This document shows, in pieces, positions 1-10,907 of a DNA stretch of 64,000 nucleotides. The notes beneath the pieces were generated by a model. The model made no database searches, had not been told where the DNA came from, and saw nothing but the letters and a program-made list of their open reading frames with translations. The position numbers and the translations under genes are program-made. The DNA is from Mesorhizobium comanense (GTDB lineage Bacteria > Pseudomonadota > Alphaproteobacteria > Rhizobiales > Rhizobiaceae). The stretch spans positions 124,001 through 188,000 of the forward strand of contig NZ_SCNN01000008.1 of NCBI RefSeq assembly GCF_005503535.1, in the 5' to 3' direction. The number at the start of each line of letters is the position of its first letter. Position 1 is the first letter of the stretch.

Positions 1-1350
<1,350 letters not shown>

Positions 1351-1420
1351 TCAGGATTTTGGGAAAATCATTCCTGAACAGCAGGATGGAGCCATATCCT
1401 GACTCGCTCCCTGACGCTGG

Positions 1421-3094
1421 CTAGGCGGCGTTCGTGTTCTCGCGCAGCAGCCGCTCGGCGGCGGCGCGCGCCTCGTCGGTGATGGTGGCGCCGGCCAGCA
1501 TGCGCGCGATCTCTTCCTGTCGCGCCGGCCTGTCCATCTCGGCAATTCCGGTCGCCACACGGTCGGCACTGCCAGACTTCGAGATCAGGAAATGCGTCGC
1601 CGCGCGCGCCGCGACCTGCGGGGCGTGGGTGACCGAAAGCACCTGCACGCGCTTCGACAGCCGCGCCAGCCTCTGACCGATGGCGTCGGCAACGGCGCCA
1701 CCCACCCCGGTGTCGATCTCGTCGAAGACCAGCGTCGGCGCCGAGCCACGGTCGGCCAGCGCCACCTTCAGCGCCAGAAGGAAGCGCGACAGCTCGCCGC
1801 CAGAAGCCACCTTCATCATCGGCCCGGGCCGCGTGCCGGGGTTGGTGCGTACCCAGAACTCGATCTGATCGATGCCCTCTTCCATGCGGTTTTCAGCGTC
1901 GCTCTTCATCTCCACGATGAAGGCCGCGCGCTCGAGCTTGAGCGCCGGCAGCTCGGCCATGACCGCCTTGGTGAGGCCGGCGGCGGCGGCGTGGCGCAGC
2001 GAGGACAGCTGCGCTGCGGCAATGTCATAGGCCTCGCGCGCGGCGGCCGCCTGCTTCTCCAATCCATGCAAGCGCCCCTCGCCGGCATCGAGATCGGCAA
2101 GGTCGGCCGACATGGTGTCGCGCAATTGCGCCAGATCGTCGACGGCGACGCTGTGCTTGCGCGAGGCGGCGCGCAGCGAAAACAGCCGCTCCTCGGCCTT
2201 CTCCAGCCGCTGCGGGTCATATTCGGTGGCGCGCAATGCCGCCTCGACCCCGGACTGCGCCGCATCGAGCGACAGCATCGCCTCGTCCAGCGACTTGACG
2301 ACATCGTCCAGAAGGCCGGGCGCTTCGCCGGCCTTGCGCTGCAAGCGCCTCAACAGGCTGGCCAACTGCGGCAGAGGCGATGACGGACCCGACAGCACAT
2401 CCTGCGCGTCATGGATTTCGGAAGCGATCTTCTCGGCGCGCATCATATTGGCGCGCAGTTCGGCAAGTTCGGTTTCCTCGCCGGGCTGCGGGTCGAGCTT
2501 GGTCAGTTCGGCGACGGCGGCGCGCAGATAGTCGGCCTCGCGCGCGGCAGCCGCGACCTTGGCGCGGTGGCGCGTCAGCTCCTGCTCGCAGGCGCGCCAG
2601 TGGCGCCACGCCTCGCCCGTCGAGCGAACGGCGCCAAGATGGCCGCCGAAAGCATCGAGCACGTCGCGGTGCGCACCGGGATCGACCAGCGCGCGCTCGT
2701 CGTGCTGGCCATGGATCTCGACCAGCGCATGCCCGACATCGCGCATCAGCGTCACGCTGGACGGCTGGTCGTTGACGAACACGCGGGTGCGGCCATCCGC
2801 CGTCTGCACGCGACGCAGGATGACGTCGCCATCGTCCTCGATGGCGTTTTCGGCAAGCAGCGCGCGCACCGGATGGTTGCGCGGCACGTCGAACACCGCG
2901 ATCACCTGGCCTTGCGTCGCCCCATGCCGCACCAGCGAGGCGTCGCCGCGCGAACCAAGCGCCAGAGACAGGGCATCGAGCAGGATCGACTTGCCAGCGC
3001 CGGTTTCGCCGGTCAGCACGGAAAGGCCAGGCTGGAAGTCGATGTCCAGCTTCTCGATCAGGACGATATCGCGGATCGACAGTCTGGAAAGCAT
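1421..3094 (-). CDS. recN: DNA repair protein RecN
   Basis: RecN is an SMC-like ATPase that acts in recombinational repair of double-strand breaks. The 557-residue product has a Walker A motif GETGAGKS at residues 29-36, a central region rich in heptad-like Ala/Glu/Arg runs (coiled coil), an ABC signature SGGELSRFLLALK and a Walker B VFDEIDTGVGG near the C terminus. The frame is open further upstream, but the ATG at 3094 (MLSRLSIRDIVLIEKL) matches the conserved family N terminus. The gene lies between bamD and ligA on the same strand. The 225-bp region before it contains a TTCCATATGGAA palindrome (3141-3152) and an imperfect GAAC repeat, and may hold its own promoter. SOS control is likely in the family but is not proven here. 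Confidence 0.96.
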   Translation of the reverse strand: MLSRLSIRDIVLIEKLDIDFQPGLSVLTGETGAGKSILLDALSLALGSRGDASLVRHGATQGQVIAVFDVPRNHPVRALLAENAIEDDGDVILRRVQTADGRTRVFVNDQPSSVTLMRDVGHALVEIHGQHDERALVDPGAHRDVLDAFGGHLGAVRSTGEAWRHWRACEQELTRHRAKVAAAAREADYLRAAVAELTKLDPQPGEETELAELRANMMRAEKIASEIHDAQDVLSGPSSPLPQLASLLRRLQRKAGEAPGLLDDVVKSLDEAMLSLDAAQSGVEAALRATEYDPQRLEKAEERLFSLRAASRKHSVAVDDLAQLRDTMSADLADLDAGEGRLHGLEKQAAAAREAYDIAAAQLSSLRHAAAAGLTKAVMAELPALKLERAAFIVEMKSDAENRMEEGIDQIEFWVRTNPGTRPGPMMKVASGGELSRFLLALKVALADRGSAPTLVFDEIDTGVGGAVADAIGQRLARLSKRVQVLSVTHAPQVAARAATHFLISKSGSADRVATGIAEMDRPARQEEIARMLAGATITDEARAAAERLLRENTNAA

Positions 3095-3319
3095 CAGAAC
3101 CCGGACCTCAGGCAATTCCAGGAAAGGGTGCGCGGCGTTTTTCCATATGGAACTGCATAGAACAAAAAGCGAGGACGGTTCAGCGACCCTATCAGCCACT
3201 GCCCCATCGTGGAGCGGCATGCGACCGATCGGAGTCGCAGCGCCGCACTATCTTTTTGTTTCTGCATCGGATCAATCCGAAAAAGCGTTACGCACGCTTC
3301 GATCCGACATTCCGGGCGG

Positions 3320-4192
3320 TCAGGCGCCGGTAATCAGCTTGCCTGCCTTGGAAATCCACGATCCGGCATTTTCACGCGGCGCGAGGCCATTGCTCTGCAG
3401 GAGCTTGTAGGAATCCTTGTACCACGGGCTGTCGGGATAGTTTGTGCCAAGCACCGCGGCGGCCGTCTGGGCCTCCGAGGTCAGCCCCATCGCGTAGTAG
3501 CTTTCGGTGAGCCGGGCAAGCGCCTCCTCGACATGGCGCGTGTTGGAGTAGTTCTCCACCACGGTGCGGAAGCGCTTGACGGCGGCAATGTATTCGCGCC
3601 GCTCCAGATAGTAGCGGCCGACCTGCATCTCCTTGCCGGCGAGCTGGTCGTTGGCAAAGCGCATCTTCTCCTTGGCGTCGTCGACATATTCCGAATTCGG
3701 CCAGCGGGTGACCAGATCCTGCATCGTCTGGAGGGTCTGGCGCGCTTCCTTCTGGTCCTGCGTCACATCCTTGATCTGGCGATAGTAGCTGAGACCGATG
3801 ATGTACTGCGCATAGGGAGCATCATCGGTGGACGGATAAAGCGCGAGATAGCGCTTTGCCGACTGGATCGCGTCGTCGTAGCTGCCCTTCCGGTAATCGG
3901 CGAACGCGCCCATCACCATCGATTTGCGGGCCCATTCCGAATAGGGGTGCTGACGGTCGACGGCGTCGAATTTCTTGCTCGCCTCGTCCAGGCGTCCCGC
4001 ATTCATGTTGGCCAGGCCCTGATTGTAGAGGACGTCGGCCGGCTCGGTCTGGTCGACATAGGTCGACAGGTTGATGTCTTTCTCCGGCGAGGACATGCAA
4101 GCCGACAGGAAGAGCGATGGAACAACCAGCGAAAGCGCCAGGAGGGCTGACCGCTGCGGCGCTTTCGATTGACCGACTCGCTTGAAGAACAT
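3320..4192 (-). CDS. bamD: Outer membrane assembly lipoprotein BamD
   Basis: BamD is the essential lipoprotein partner of BamA in the complex that inserts beta-barrel proteins into the outer membrane. The 290-residue product has a signal peptide with lipobox LSAC (Cys32) followed by TPR-like helical repeats, for example [22 protein letters not shown] and the [20 protein letters not shown] region. The length fits BamD/YfiO. The ATG at 4192 is chosen because it places a basic N terminus before the hydrophobic core; the frame is open farther upstream but that part crosses a repeat. Its place behind ftsZ-lpxC is the usual rhizobial order and groups envelope functions together. Confidence 0.95.
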   Translation of the reverse strand: MFFKRVGQSKAPQRSALLALSLVVPSLFLSACMSSPEKDINLSTYVDQTEPADVLYNQGLANMNAGRLDEASKKFDAVDRQHPYSEWARKSMVMGAFADYRKGSYDDAIQSAKRYLALYPSTDDAPYAQYIIGLSYYRQIKDVTQDQKEARQTLQTMQDLVTRWPNSEYVDDAKEKMRFANDQLAGKEMQVGRYYLERREYIAAVKRFRTVVENYSNTRHVEEALARLTESYYAMGLTSEAQTAAAVLGTNYPDSPWYKDSYKLLQSNGLAPRENAGSWISKAGKLITGA

Positions 4193-4232
4193 GATTGGAT
4201 TGCGCCCTTTCGGCGTTATTTTAATGCCTCTT

Positions 4233-4277
4233 GCATGCTGTTGTCCCAAAACTGGTCCCCACTTTTGAGCGACATGC
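4233..4277. repeat. 45-bp imperfect palindromic repeat, copy 1
   Basis: This element lies between lpxC and bamD. Its outer arms (GCATG...CATGC) and inner arms (CCCAAAA...CTTTTG) are complementary. A second 45-bp copy, inverted, occurs at 37582-37626 with the same spacing. It resembles a dispersed rhizobial palindrome I recognise from memory, but its copy number was not measured. Confidence 0.6.
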
Positions 4278-4454
4278 ACTAATCGACGGCAGCAGCCATA
4301 AACCATAACCGCCTTGCCGGGCAACGCTATCTCCGGCCAATCGCGCATTTTTATGGCGGTGGGCGACAGGCCTGGCGTCCACACGATTTCGCGGGCCGAT
4401 GGTGCATTCATGCAACACCCGCACCGTCACACTATCGAAAAAAGATGAAGAGAA

Positions 4455-5420
4455 TCAGATCATCCACGGCGCGTAGAGCGGCGCGCTGACGGCGCTCATC
4501 TCGGCCGCGCGGCCACGCTCGCGGCGTGTCGTCTCGACGATCTCGAAGGCTGTCCGGTCCGACAGCAGGCGCCGCAGCGCCGCGGCATTCAGCCGGTGGC
4601 CACCGCGATAGGAGCGGAAACAGCCGATGAAGCGGGCTCCGGCCAGCGCCAGGTCGCCCATGGCGTCGAGCGTCTTGTGGCGCACGAACTCGTTGGGGTA
4701 GCGCAGGCCGCCCATGTTGATGACGCGGTTGTCGTCGCCGATGACAAGCGAATTTTCGAGCGAGGAGCCGAGCGCATAGCCGGCGGCCCACAAACGCTCG
4801 ACATCCTTCATGAAGCCAAAGGTGCGGGCACGCGCGATGTCGCGGCGGAAAATGTCGGCATTGATGTCGGACGCGAAGAACTGGCGCCCGATCGCCGGGC
4901 TTTCGAAATCGATCTCGACCTCGAAGCGGGTGCCGTCATAGGGCCGAAACTCAGCCCAGGAAGCGCCGTTCTCGATGCGGACTGGCTTGACGACCCTGAT
5001 GTAGCGGCGCTTGACCTGCAACGTCTCGATGCCGGCATGGTCGATGGCTTCCACGAAGGCCATGGCGCTGCCGTCGAGGATCGGAACCTCATGTCCGTCG
5101 ATCTCGATGACGACATTGTCGATGCCAAGGCCGAACAGGGCGGCCATGATGTGTTCGACCGTGGCGATGTGCTCGCCTGAAGGGTCGCCGAGCATGGTGC
5201 ACAGATCGGTGGCGCCGATTTCTGAGAACAGGGCGCGGAACTCACGGCCCTGCCCTTCGCCATCAGGCCCTTCGCGATTGACCAACTGGAAGACGATGCC
5301 GGTATCGGCGTCGGCAGGCAGGAAATTGATGGAAACTTCTTTGCCGCTGTGAACGCCGGTGCCGGTAAGCGACGCGCGCGTCTTCACTGTCGTCTGGTAG
5401 TCGTGCAAGACAAACCCCAT
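4455..5420 (-). CDS. lpxC: UDP-3-O-acyl-N-acetylglucosamine deacetylase LpxC
   Basis: LpxC is the zinc hydrolase that removes the N-acetyl group in the committed step of lipid A synthesis, in the cytoplasm. The 321-residue protein begins MGFVLHDYQTTVKTRASLTGTGVHSGKEV, the typical N terminus with the GxHSG motif. Zinc ligands are visible in VEHIMAALFGLGIDN and in RHKTLDAMGDLALAG (His and Asp). The ATG at 5420 is preferred over upstream in-frame starts because it matches the family N terminus. The gene lies 279 nt after ftsZ, so it probably has its own promoter in the AT-rich gap at 5580-5640. Confidence 0.97.
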   Translation of the reverse strand: MGFVLHDYQTTVKTRASLTGTGVHSGKEVSINFLPADADTGIVFQLVNREGPDGEGQGREFRALFSEIGATDLCTMLGDPSGEHIATVEHIMAALFGLGIDNVVIEIDGHEVPILDGSAMAFVEAIDHAGIETLQVKRRYIRVVKPVRIENGASWAEFRPYDGTRFEVEIDFESPAIGRQFFASDINADIFRRDIARARTFGFMKDVERLWAAGYALGSSLENSLVIGDDNRVINMGGLRYPNEFVRHKTLDAMGDLALAGARFIGCFRSYRGGHRLNAAALRRLLSDRTAFEIVETTRRERGRAAEMSAVSAPLYAPWMI

Positions 5421-5643
5421 AAGCCCGATATGCCTAGGACCGCTTCTCCAGCCCGAGGGCGCGGCTCTTTTGAAATCGGCAGGCAGGGCCACTTCCCCGA
5501 AATCCCGGCAGACCGACGATGGTAGGCAGCGAAGATAATGTCCCGGCGCGGAGACTCCAAATCACGGTTTCTTTCTCTGTGTAACCGCTAACTGGGACGC
5601 GTACGGCCTCCTAACCAATTGATTATAAACCACTTTAAACGTC

Positions 5644-5673
5644 AACAGGCAGGCAATCCCTTGCCTGCCTGTT
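5644..5673 (-). terminator. Hairpin downstream of ftsZ
   Basis: A perfect 13-bp stem (AACAGGCAGGCAA and its complement) with a 4-nt loop lies 27 nt after the ftsZ stop codon, reading leftward. The downstream side on the minus strand is TTGACGTTTAAA rather than a clean T-run, so termination or attenuation before lpxC is likely but may be incomplete. Confidence 0.6.
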
Positions 5674-5699
5674 AACAATTATTACAGTCCGTTAAAGGC

Positions 5700-7391
5700 T
5701 CAGTTGGCCTGGCGGCGCAGGAACGCCGGAATTTCCAGCTGATCATCGTCCTGAGTCGACCTGACCTGCGGGGTCAGGCGGCCCTGATCGTCCAACTGGC
5801 CACGGCGCGGCGCGTAGAGCTGGGCGTCCTGGCTGGCGAGGCGGCGCACTTCCGGTGCGGCCTGACGCAGCTTGGGCTCGCGCGGCTGCGCGGGCTGCAG
5901 CCGGGCGGGCTCTTCCTCGCGGCGGGTCAGGCCATTGGTCAGGCGCTTCAGCAGGCCCATCGGTCCGCTGTTCTCATGGTCGGCCGGGCGGCTCTTGGCG
6001 TCCACCTCGGCCTTGACGACCGGCGGGAAGTCCTCGACGCGCGGCATGCGCTGCGGCGCCATCGCCACCGGCTGCTGGACCTCGCGCAGCATTTCGCGCG
6101 GCTGCGGTGCCGGCTGCATCATCTGCTGGACGACAGGCTGGGGCATCGGCTGCGGCTGAGCCGGAGGCGCCTGGAAGATCTTGCTCTGCGGGCGGAAATC
6201 GTCCGCATGGGCAACCGGAGCCGGACGCGCCTGGGCCATTGCCGCGGCGTTTGCCTCGGCAAGCTGGATCGCCTCGGCGACCGGATCCACGGCGCGCGGT
6301 TCGTAAGCGGCCTGCTGGACAGGCGCCGGGCGCGTTTCCACGGCGGCGACGGCCGGGCGAGCGACCGGCTTCTGCTGCGGCGGCACGGCACGGATCGAGA
6401 TCGGCGCGGCGGCGATTTCAGCCGCCGACTTGTCGATGCCGGTGGCGACCACCGAAACCCGGATGACGCCTTCGAGCTCCTCGTCAAAGGTCGCGCCGAG
6501 GATGATGTTGGCGTCCTGGTCGACTTCCTCGCGGATGCGGGTCGCGGCTTCGTCGACTTCGAACAGGGTCAGGTCGCGGCCGCCGGTGATCGAGATCAGC
6601 AGGCCCTTGGCGCCCTTCATCGAGGTTTCGTCGAGCAGCGGGTTGGCGATCGCGGCCTCGGCCGCCGCCATCGCGCGGCCTTCGCCCGAAGCCTCGCCGG
6701 TGCCCATCATGGCCTTGCCCATCTCGCGCATCACCGAACGGACGTCGGCGAAGTCGAGATTGATCAGGCCTTCCTTGACCATCAGGTCGGTTATGCAGGC
6801 GACGCCGGAATAGAGCACCTGGTCGGCCATGGCGAAGGCATCGGCGAAGGTGGTCTTGTCATTGGCCAGCCGGAACAGGTTCTGGTTGGGGATGACGATC
6901 AGCGTGTCGACGCACTTCTGCAGTTCCTCGATGCCCATATCGGCCGTCTTCATGCGGCGCTGGCCTTCGAAATGGAACGGCTTGGTGACGACGCCGACGG
7001 TCAGGATGCCCTTTTCGCGCGCCGCGCGGGCAACGACCGGGGCAGCACCCGTGCCGGTGCCGCCGCCCATTCCGGCGGTGACGAAGCACATATGGGTGTT
7101 GGACAGGTGGTCGATGATCTCGTCGATGCACTCTTCCGCGGCGGCGCGGCCGACTTCCGGCTGCGAGCCGGCGCCGAGGCCTTCTGTGACGTGGGCGCCG
7201 AGCTGGATCAGCCGGTCGGCCTTCGACATGGTCAACGCCTGCGCGTCGGTGTTGGCCACCACGAACTCGACACCGCGCAGGCCGGCGGTGATCATGTTGT
7301 TGACGGCATTGCCGCCGCCGCCGCCGACACCGAACACGGTGATGCGCGGCTTAAGCTCGGTGATGTCCGGCTTCTGCAGATTGATGGTCAT
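5700..7391 (-). CDS. ftsZ: Cell division GTPase FtsZ
   Basis: FtsZ is the tubulin-like GTPase that polymerises into the cytokinetic ring. The 563-residue product shows the tubulin signature GGGTGTG at residues 109-115 and the N-terminal glycine loop [14 protein letters not shown] conserved core to about residue 320 is followed by a long Pro/Ala/Gln/Arg-rich linker and the C-terminal peptide [10 protein letters not shown] that binds FtsA. The extended linker is typical of alphaproteobacteria. The ATG at 7391 is preceded by a GGAG element at good spacing; the more upstream in-frame start lacks family support. It is the last gene of the ddl-ftsQ-ftsA-ftsZ block, 67 nt behind ftsA. Confidence 0.98.
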   Translation of the reverse strand: MTINLQKPDITELKPRITVFGVGGGGGNAVNNMITAGLRGVEFVVANTDAQALTMSKADRLIQLGAHVTEGLGAGSQPEVGRAAAEECIDEIIDHLSNTHMCFVTAGMGGGTGTGAAPVVARAAREKGILTVGVVTKPFHFEGQRRMKTADMGIEELQKCVDTLIVIPNQNLFRLANDKTTFADAFAMADQVLYSGVACITDLMVKEGLINLDFADVRSVMREMGKAMMGTGEASGEGRAMAAAEAAIANPLLDETSMKGAKGLLISITGGRDLTLFEVDEAATRIREEVDQDANIILGATFDEELEGVIRVSVVATGIDKSAAEIAAAPISIRAVPPQQKPVARPAVAAVETRPAPVQQAAYEPRAVDPVAEAIQLAEANAAAMAQARPAPVAHADDFRPQSKIFQAPPAQPQPMPQPVVQQMMQPAPQPREMLREVQQPVAMAPQRMPRVEDFPPVVKAEVDAKSRPADHENSGPMGLLKRLTNGLTRREEEPARLQPAQPREPKLRQAAPEVRRLASQDAQLYAPRRGQLDDQGRLTPQVRSTQDDDQLEIPAFLRRQAN

Positions 7392-7458
7392 TGTCTCCGT
7401 CCTTTTGCCTTTCACGCCGCTTCGCCGCCGCGGCCGCCTATGGGGCTGTCCCCGTCAA

Positions 7459-8766
7459 TTAGAAACTGTCTCTCAACCACTGACTCATGCGATGCAGTTT
7501 TCCACCCGTTCCGGTCATCCTGAGACCGGAAATGCCTTTCGCCGGATGGCTCTCGAAGCTCGCCATCTGCGGATAGATCAGAAGCCCGACGGCGGCCGAG
7601 AAGGCCGGACCCTTCGCCGCTTCGGGCAGGCCCGCGACGCCGAGCGGACGGCCGATGCGCACATTGCGCCCCAGGATGCGGCGCGCCGCCTCCGGCAGGC
7701 CCGCCAGCTGGCTGGCGCCGCCGGTGAGCACGACCCGCTTGCCGACCGCATTGCCGTAGCCGGACTTGTTCAGCCGGTCGCGCAACAGTTCGAGCGTCTC
7801 GTCGATGCGGGCGCGCACGATGCGCGTCATCACCGAGCGCGGAATCTGCAGCGGTACGTCGCCGTCGTCGCCGATCGGCTGGATCGAGACCAGGTCGCGG
7901 TCATCGGCACTGCCCGGCAGCGCCGAGCCATGCATGACCTTCAGCCGCTCGGCGGCGTCGAGCGAGGTCGAAAGCCCCTTGGCCATGTCGAGCGTGACAT
8001 GGTTGCCGCCGATGGCGATGGCGTCGCCATGGACGAACTTGCCTTCCGAAAACACCGAGATCGTCGTCGTGCCGCCACCCATGTCGATGCAGGCGGCGCC
8101 CAGTTCCAGTTCGTCATCGACAAGTGCGGCAAGCCCGCTCGCATAGGGCGTCGCCACCATGCGCTCGACCGACAGATGCGACCGGTTGATGGAGAGTTCG
8201 AGATTGCGCATGGGCGCGGCGTCGCCGGTCAGCACATGCATGTCGACGCCAAGCGCGTCGCCCACCATGCCGCGAGGGTCACGCACGCCGCGTTCGGCAT
8301 CGAGCGAGAAGCCCACGGGCAGCGAATGGATCACCTCGCGCTCGGCCTTGAGCGCCTGCTTGGCGCCGGCGCCCAGCACGCGCCTGATGTCGGCTTCGTC
8401 CGCCTCGTGGCCGCCAAGATTGATGGTCGCCGAGAAGGCTTCGCTCTTCAGCCGGCCCGCGGTCATGTTGACGATCAGCGAATCGACCGTCAGCCCGGCC
8501 ATGCGCTCGGCGGCGTCGACGGACAGGCGGATGGCATGCTCGGCGCGGTCGAGATCGACGACAACGCCCGACTTCACGCCTTGCGATTTCTGATGGCCGA
8601 TGCCGATCACCTGGATGCGGTGCGAACGGCCGCGCAGCAGCTTGCCGTCTTCGTTCGGCTTCAGCTTGGCCACCATGCAGCAGACCTTGTTCGAACCGAC
8701 ATCCAGCACCGTCAGGGTGCCGGACCGGCGCGACGAGGCATCGCCTGAACCGCCAAGCCAGCTCAT
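7459..8766 (-). CDS. ftsA: Cell division protein FtsA
   Basis: FtsA is the actin-like ATPase that tethers FtsZ to the inner membrane and recruits later division proteins. The 435-residue product carries the ASKHA phosphate loops (TVLDVGSNKVCCMVAKL; ACIDMGGGTTTISVF) and the adenosine motif VVLTGGASQLAGL. The C-terminal end GGKLHRMSQWLRDSF fits the amphipathic membrane-targeting helix. It shares an ATGA overlap with ftsQ upstream and is followed by ftsZ after 67 nt, so the three genes are almost certainly co-transcribed. Confidence 0.97.
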   Translation of the reverse strand: MSWLGGSGDASSRRSGTLTVLDVGSNKVCCMVAKLKPNEDGKLLRGRSHRIQVIGIGHQKSQGVKSGVVVDLDRAEHAIRLSVDAAERMAGLTVDSLIVNMTAGRLKSEAFSATINLGGHEADEADIRRVLGAGAKQALKAEREVIHSLPVGFSLDAERGVRDPRGMVGDALGVDMHVLTGDAAPMRNLELSINRSHLSVERMVATPYASGLAALVDDELELGAACIDMGGGTTTISVFSEGKFVHGDAIAIGGNHVTLDMAKGLSTSLDAAERLKVMHGSALPGSADDRDLVSIQPIGDDGDVPLQIPRSVMTRIVRARIDETLELLRDRLNKSGYGNAVGKRVVLTGGASQLAGLPEAARRILGRNVRIGRPLGVAGLPEAAKGPAFSAAVGLLIYPQMASFESHPAKGISGLRMTGTGGKLHRMSQWLRDSF

Positions 8767-9701
8767 ATCTTCGTCTCCGGCTTGCGCTTGAGGGTTTTGG
8801 GCTTCTCGTTGAGGGCGGCCTCGCGCTGTGTCGCCGCTTCGGGCGTCAGCTGCACGACCAGCCGGTCGGTGAGACGCATGTCGACGGCCGCGATGTCGCG
8901 CGACAGGAGCCCTTTGTCGTGGTCCACCTTGACCAGTTCGGCGAGCGCCTGGTCCTCGCCGTCTTCGGGAAGCTTGACGGTAACGCCATTGTCCAGCTTC
9001 AGGTCCCAGCGCCGTTCGCCGATACGGATATAGCCTTTGATGCGGCTGGCGAGTTCCGGATACTTCTCGATCTTGGCCAGGAAATCCGGCGCCTTGGCCG
9101 GCGCGCCGGCGCCGATCAGCAGCGGCAGCAGCACTTGCTTGCCGCCCGAGAACGGCGCGATGACCGCTCCGTCTTTTTCGATGACGGAAAGGTCGGAGCC
9201 CTGTTGCCAGAGCGCGAAGGCCTCACGTTCCTCGACGCGCACTTCCAGCGTATGCGGATAGACCTTGCGCACCGCGGCGACTTCGACCCATGGCAGACCT
9301 GCGATCCGCTCGCGCGCCGCTTCCGCATTGAAACCGATCAGCGAGGTCCAGCCGTCGAGTTCGAGCCTGTCAAGGATATCGATCTCGGAGGTCTGATGGT
9401 TGCCAACCACCTTGACCTGATCGACGGCAAAGCCGGTGCGGGCGGTGATGCTCTGGATGATGCCGTCGGCGTGGCCCCCGACATAAGCGCCATAGGCGCC
9501 GCTCGAGGCAAGCAGCACCGCCGACATGATCGCCGCGGAGAATCGTGGCGCCTGAAACTCGCCGTCGCCCAGGCGCGCCAGGATGCGCACCGGGCGGCGA
9601 AGCACGCGCGGCAGCACGAAATGGCTCGATGACAGCGGCAGGCCGAACAGCGACGGCCCTGCCGCGCCCTCCTTGCCCTGTCCCCATTTCAACGCAGACA
9701 C
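8763..9701 (-). CDS. ftsQ: Cell division protein FtsQ
   Basis: FtsQ is a bitopic inner-membrane protein that links early and late divisome components through its periplasmic POTRA and beta domains. The product (312 residues) has one hydrophobic segment near residues 55-75 ([20 protein letters not shown]), then the POTRA region ([21 protein letters not shown]) and the FtsQ domain ([31 protein letters not shown]). I chose the GTG at 9701 because a GGAGGA Shine-Dalgarno sits 7 nt upstream; a TTG at 9722 is possible but has no such site. The start overlaps the ddl stop by 13 nt and the end overlaps ftsA by ATGA. Confidence 0.93.
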   Translation of the reverse strand: MSALKWGQGKEGAAGPSLFGLPLSSSHFVLPRVLRRPVRILARLGDGEFQAPRFSAAIMSAVLLASSGAYGAYVGGHADGIIQSITARTGFAVDQVKVVGNHQTSEIDILDRLELDGWTSLIGFNAEAARERIAGLPWVEVAAVRKVYPHTLEVRVEEREAFALWQQGSDLSVIEKDGAVIAPFSGGKQVLLPLLIGAGAPAKAPDFLAKIEKYPELASRIKGYIRIGERRWDLKLDNGVTVKLPEDGEDQALAELVKVDHDKGLLSRDIAAVDMRLTDRLVVQLTPEAATQREAALNEKPKTLKRKPETKI

Positions 9702-10615
9702 GAAGCGTCCTCCACCATCCAACTCAACAGTTCACCAAACGAATGCCCGGCCTGGGCAGCGATTTCAGGCACCAGAGACGTCGGCGTCATGCCCGGCTGG
9801 GTGTTGACCTCGAGCCATACAACCTCGCCATTTTCGGAGTGACGATCGTCATAACGGAAGTCCGACCGGGAAACGCCCCGACAGCCGACAGCTTGGTGAG
9901 CCTTGAGCGCCAGTGTCTGTATTTTTTGGTAAATATTCGGTGAAACTTTTGCGGGGCATTCGTGTTTTGATCCGCCCGCAACATATTTTGAATCGTAATC
10001 GTAGAAGGAATGGCCCGTCGGGATGATCTCGCAGACGCCGAGCGCCACATCGCCCATCACGGCGCAGGTCAGCTCGCGCCCATGGATGTAGCGCTCGACC
10101 ATGACGGTATCGCCATATTTCCACTCGGACGACCCGACCACCTGCGGCGGATGCGACTGCCCCTCCGACACGATGACGACGCCGAAGCTCGACCCCTCAT
10201 TGACCGGCTTGATCACATAGGGCGGCTTCATCGGATGCTTGTTCTGGATGGCGAAGCGATTGGCGACTTTCGATTCGGCAACGGGAACGCCGACCGATTT
10301 GACGACCTTCTTCGCCTGCTCCTTGTTCATGGCCAGCGCCGAGGCGAGCACGCCGGAATGCGTGTATGCAATACCGAGATATTCGAGGATGCCCTGGATG
10401 GTGCCGTCCTCACCGAAGGGGCCATGCAGCGCGTTGAAGGCGACATCGGGCTTGAGCCCGGCGAGCACAGAGCCGACGTCGCGACCGACATCGACACGGG
10501 TGACCTGGTAACCCTCCTTCTCCAGCGCATCGGCGCAGGCCTTTCCGGAAGACAGGGACACGGGCCGCTCGGACGAGAAACCTCCCAGCAGGACGGCCAC
10601 ATGCTTGCTTTTCAT
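9689..10615 (-). CDS. ddl: D-alanine--D-alanine ligase
   Basis: Ddl joins two D-alanines with ATP to make the terminal dipeptide of the peptidoglycan precursor. The 308-residue protein has the N-terminal motif [19 protein letters not shown], the substrate loop [28 protein letters not shown], and ATP-grasp motifs including [11 protein letters not shown] and [14 protein letters not shown]. It is the first gene of the second dcw block, behind the 290-bp GANTC-rich region. A stretch of about 90 nt (9911-10000) inside it is only about 40 percent GC, in contrast to its neighbours, and could hold a promoter for ftsQAZ. Confidence 0.96.
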   Translation of the reverse strand: MKSKHVAVLLGGFSSERPVSLSSGKACADALEKEGYQVTRVDVGRDVGSVLAGLKPDVAFNALHGPFGEDGTIQGILEYLGIAYTHSGVLASALAMNKEQAKKVVKSVGVPVAESKVANRFAIQNKHPMKPPYVIKPVNEGSSFGVVIVSEGQSHPPQVVGSSEWKYGDTVMVERYIHGRELTCAVMGDVALGVCEIIPTGHSFYDYDSKYVAGGSKHECPAKVSPNIYQKIQTLALKAHQAVGCRGVSRSDFRYDDRHSENGEVVWLEVNTQPGMTPTSLVPEIAAQAGHSFGELLSWMVEDASCLR

Positions 10616-10666
10616 TCCCCGTCATCCCCTCTCATGGCGGACCAAGAACCAGTTTTCCGCAACATT

Positions 10667-10847
10667 GAGTCCGAGTCTCCCGGCAGGTTGCCCCCCCAGA
10701 CGGAAAACGCGGGTAACGCGTCGAACGACTCAAATCAGGAAACGCTTTAAGTGCAGAGAATCAGAGAGTTGATTCACTGGCAAGTGCTTATGATTCCGAG
10801 AGATTCACTTTGTGAGAAAATGGATGCGAAAACCGCGCCCCTGAGTC
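10667..10847. promoter_or_regulatory. Cluster of eight GANTC (CcrM methylation) sites upstream of ddl-ftsQAZ
   Basis: GANTC sites start at 10667, 10673, 10727, 10758, 10771, 10792, 10802 and 10843. They lie 52-232 nt upstream of the ddl ATG in the only long gap inside the dcw cluster. From base composition about 0.6 sites would be expected in this length. GANTC is the target of the cell-cycle methyltransferase CcrM, and promoters with such sites are often controlled with GcrA in alphaproteobacteria. The octamer GATTCACT occurs twice (10771, 10802). A promoter role is inferred. Confidence 0.7.
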
Positions 10848-10886
10848 TCTAGAGCAACGGTTTTGAGCGTTTTGGCAACGCGTTGA

Positions 10887-10907
10887 AGTTCACCCATTAC
10901 GTGAACT
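10887..10907 (-). terminator. Inverted repeat at the 3' end of murB
   Basis: Seven-base perfect arms AGTTCAC and GTGAACT with a 7-nt loop overlap the murB stop codon region. There is no T-run, so it may slow or partly end transcription of the upstream mur block before the ddl control region. Confidence 0.35.

Noticed and set aside
3150..3163. GAAC repeat upstream of recN as an alphaproteobacterial LexA (SOS) box
   Set aside because: The two GAAC units are 6 bp apart, while the LexA consensus in this class (GTTC-N7-GTTC) needs 7. Position fits recN control but the spacing does not, so no feature was called.
6829..8748. Long plus-strand open frame of about 640 codons opposite ftsZ and ftsA
   Set aside because: The opposite strand encodes the complete FtsZ and FtsA; the plus frame has no recognisable domain or ribosome-binding site.
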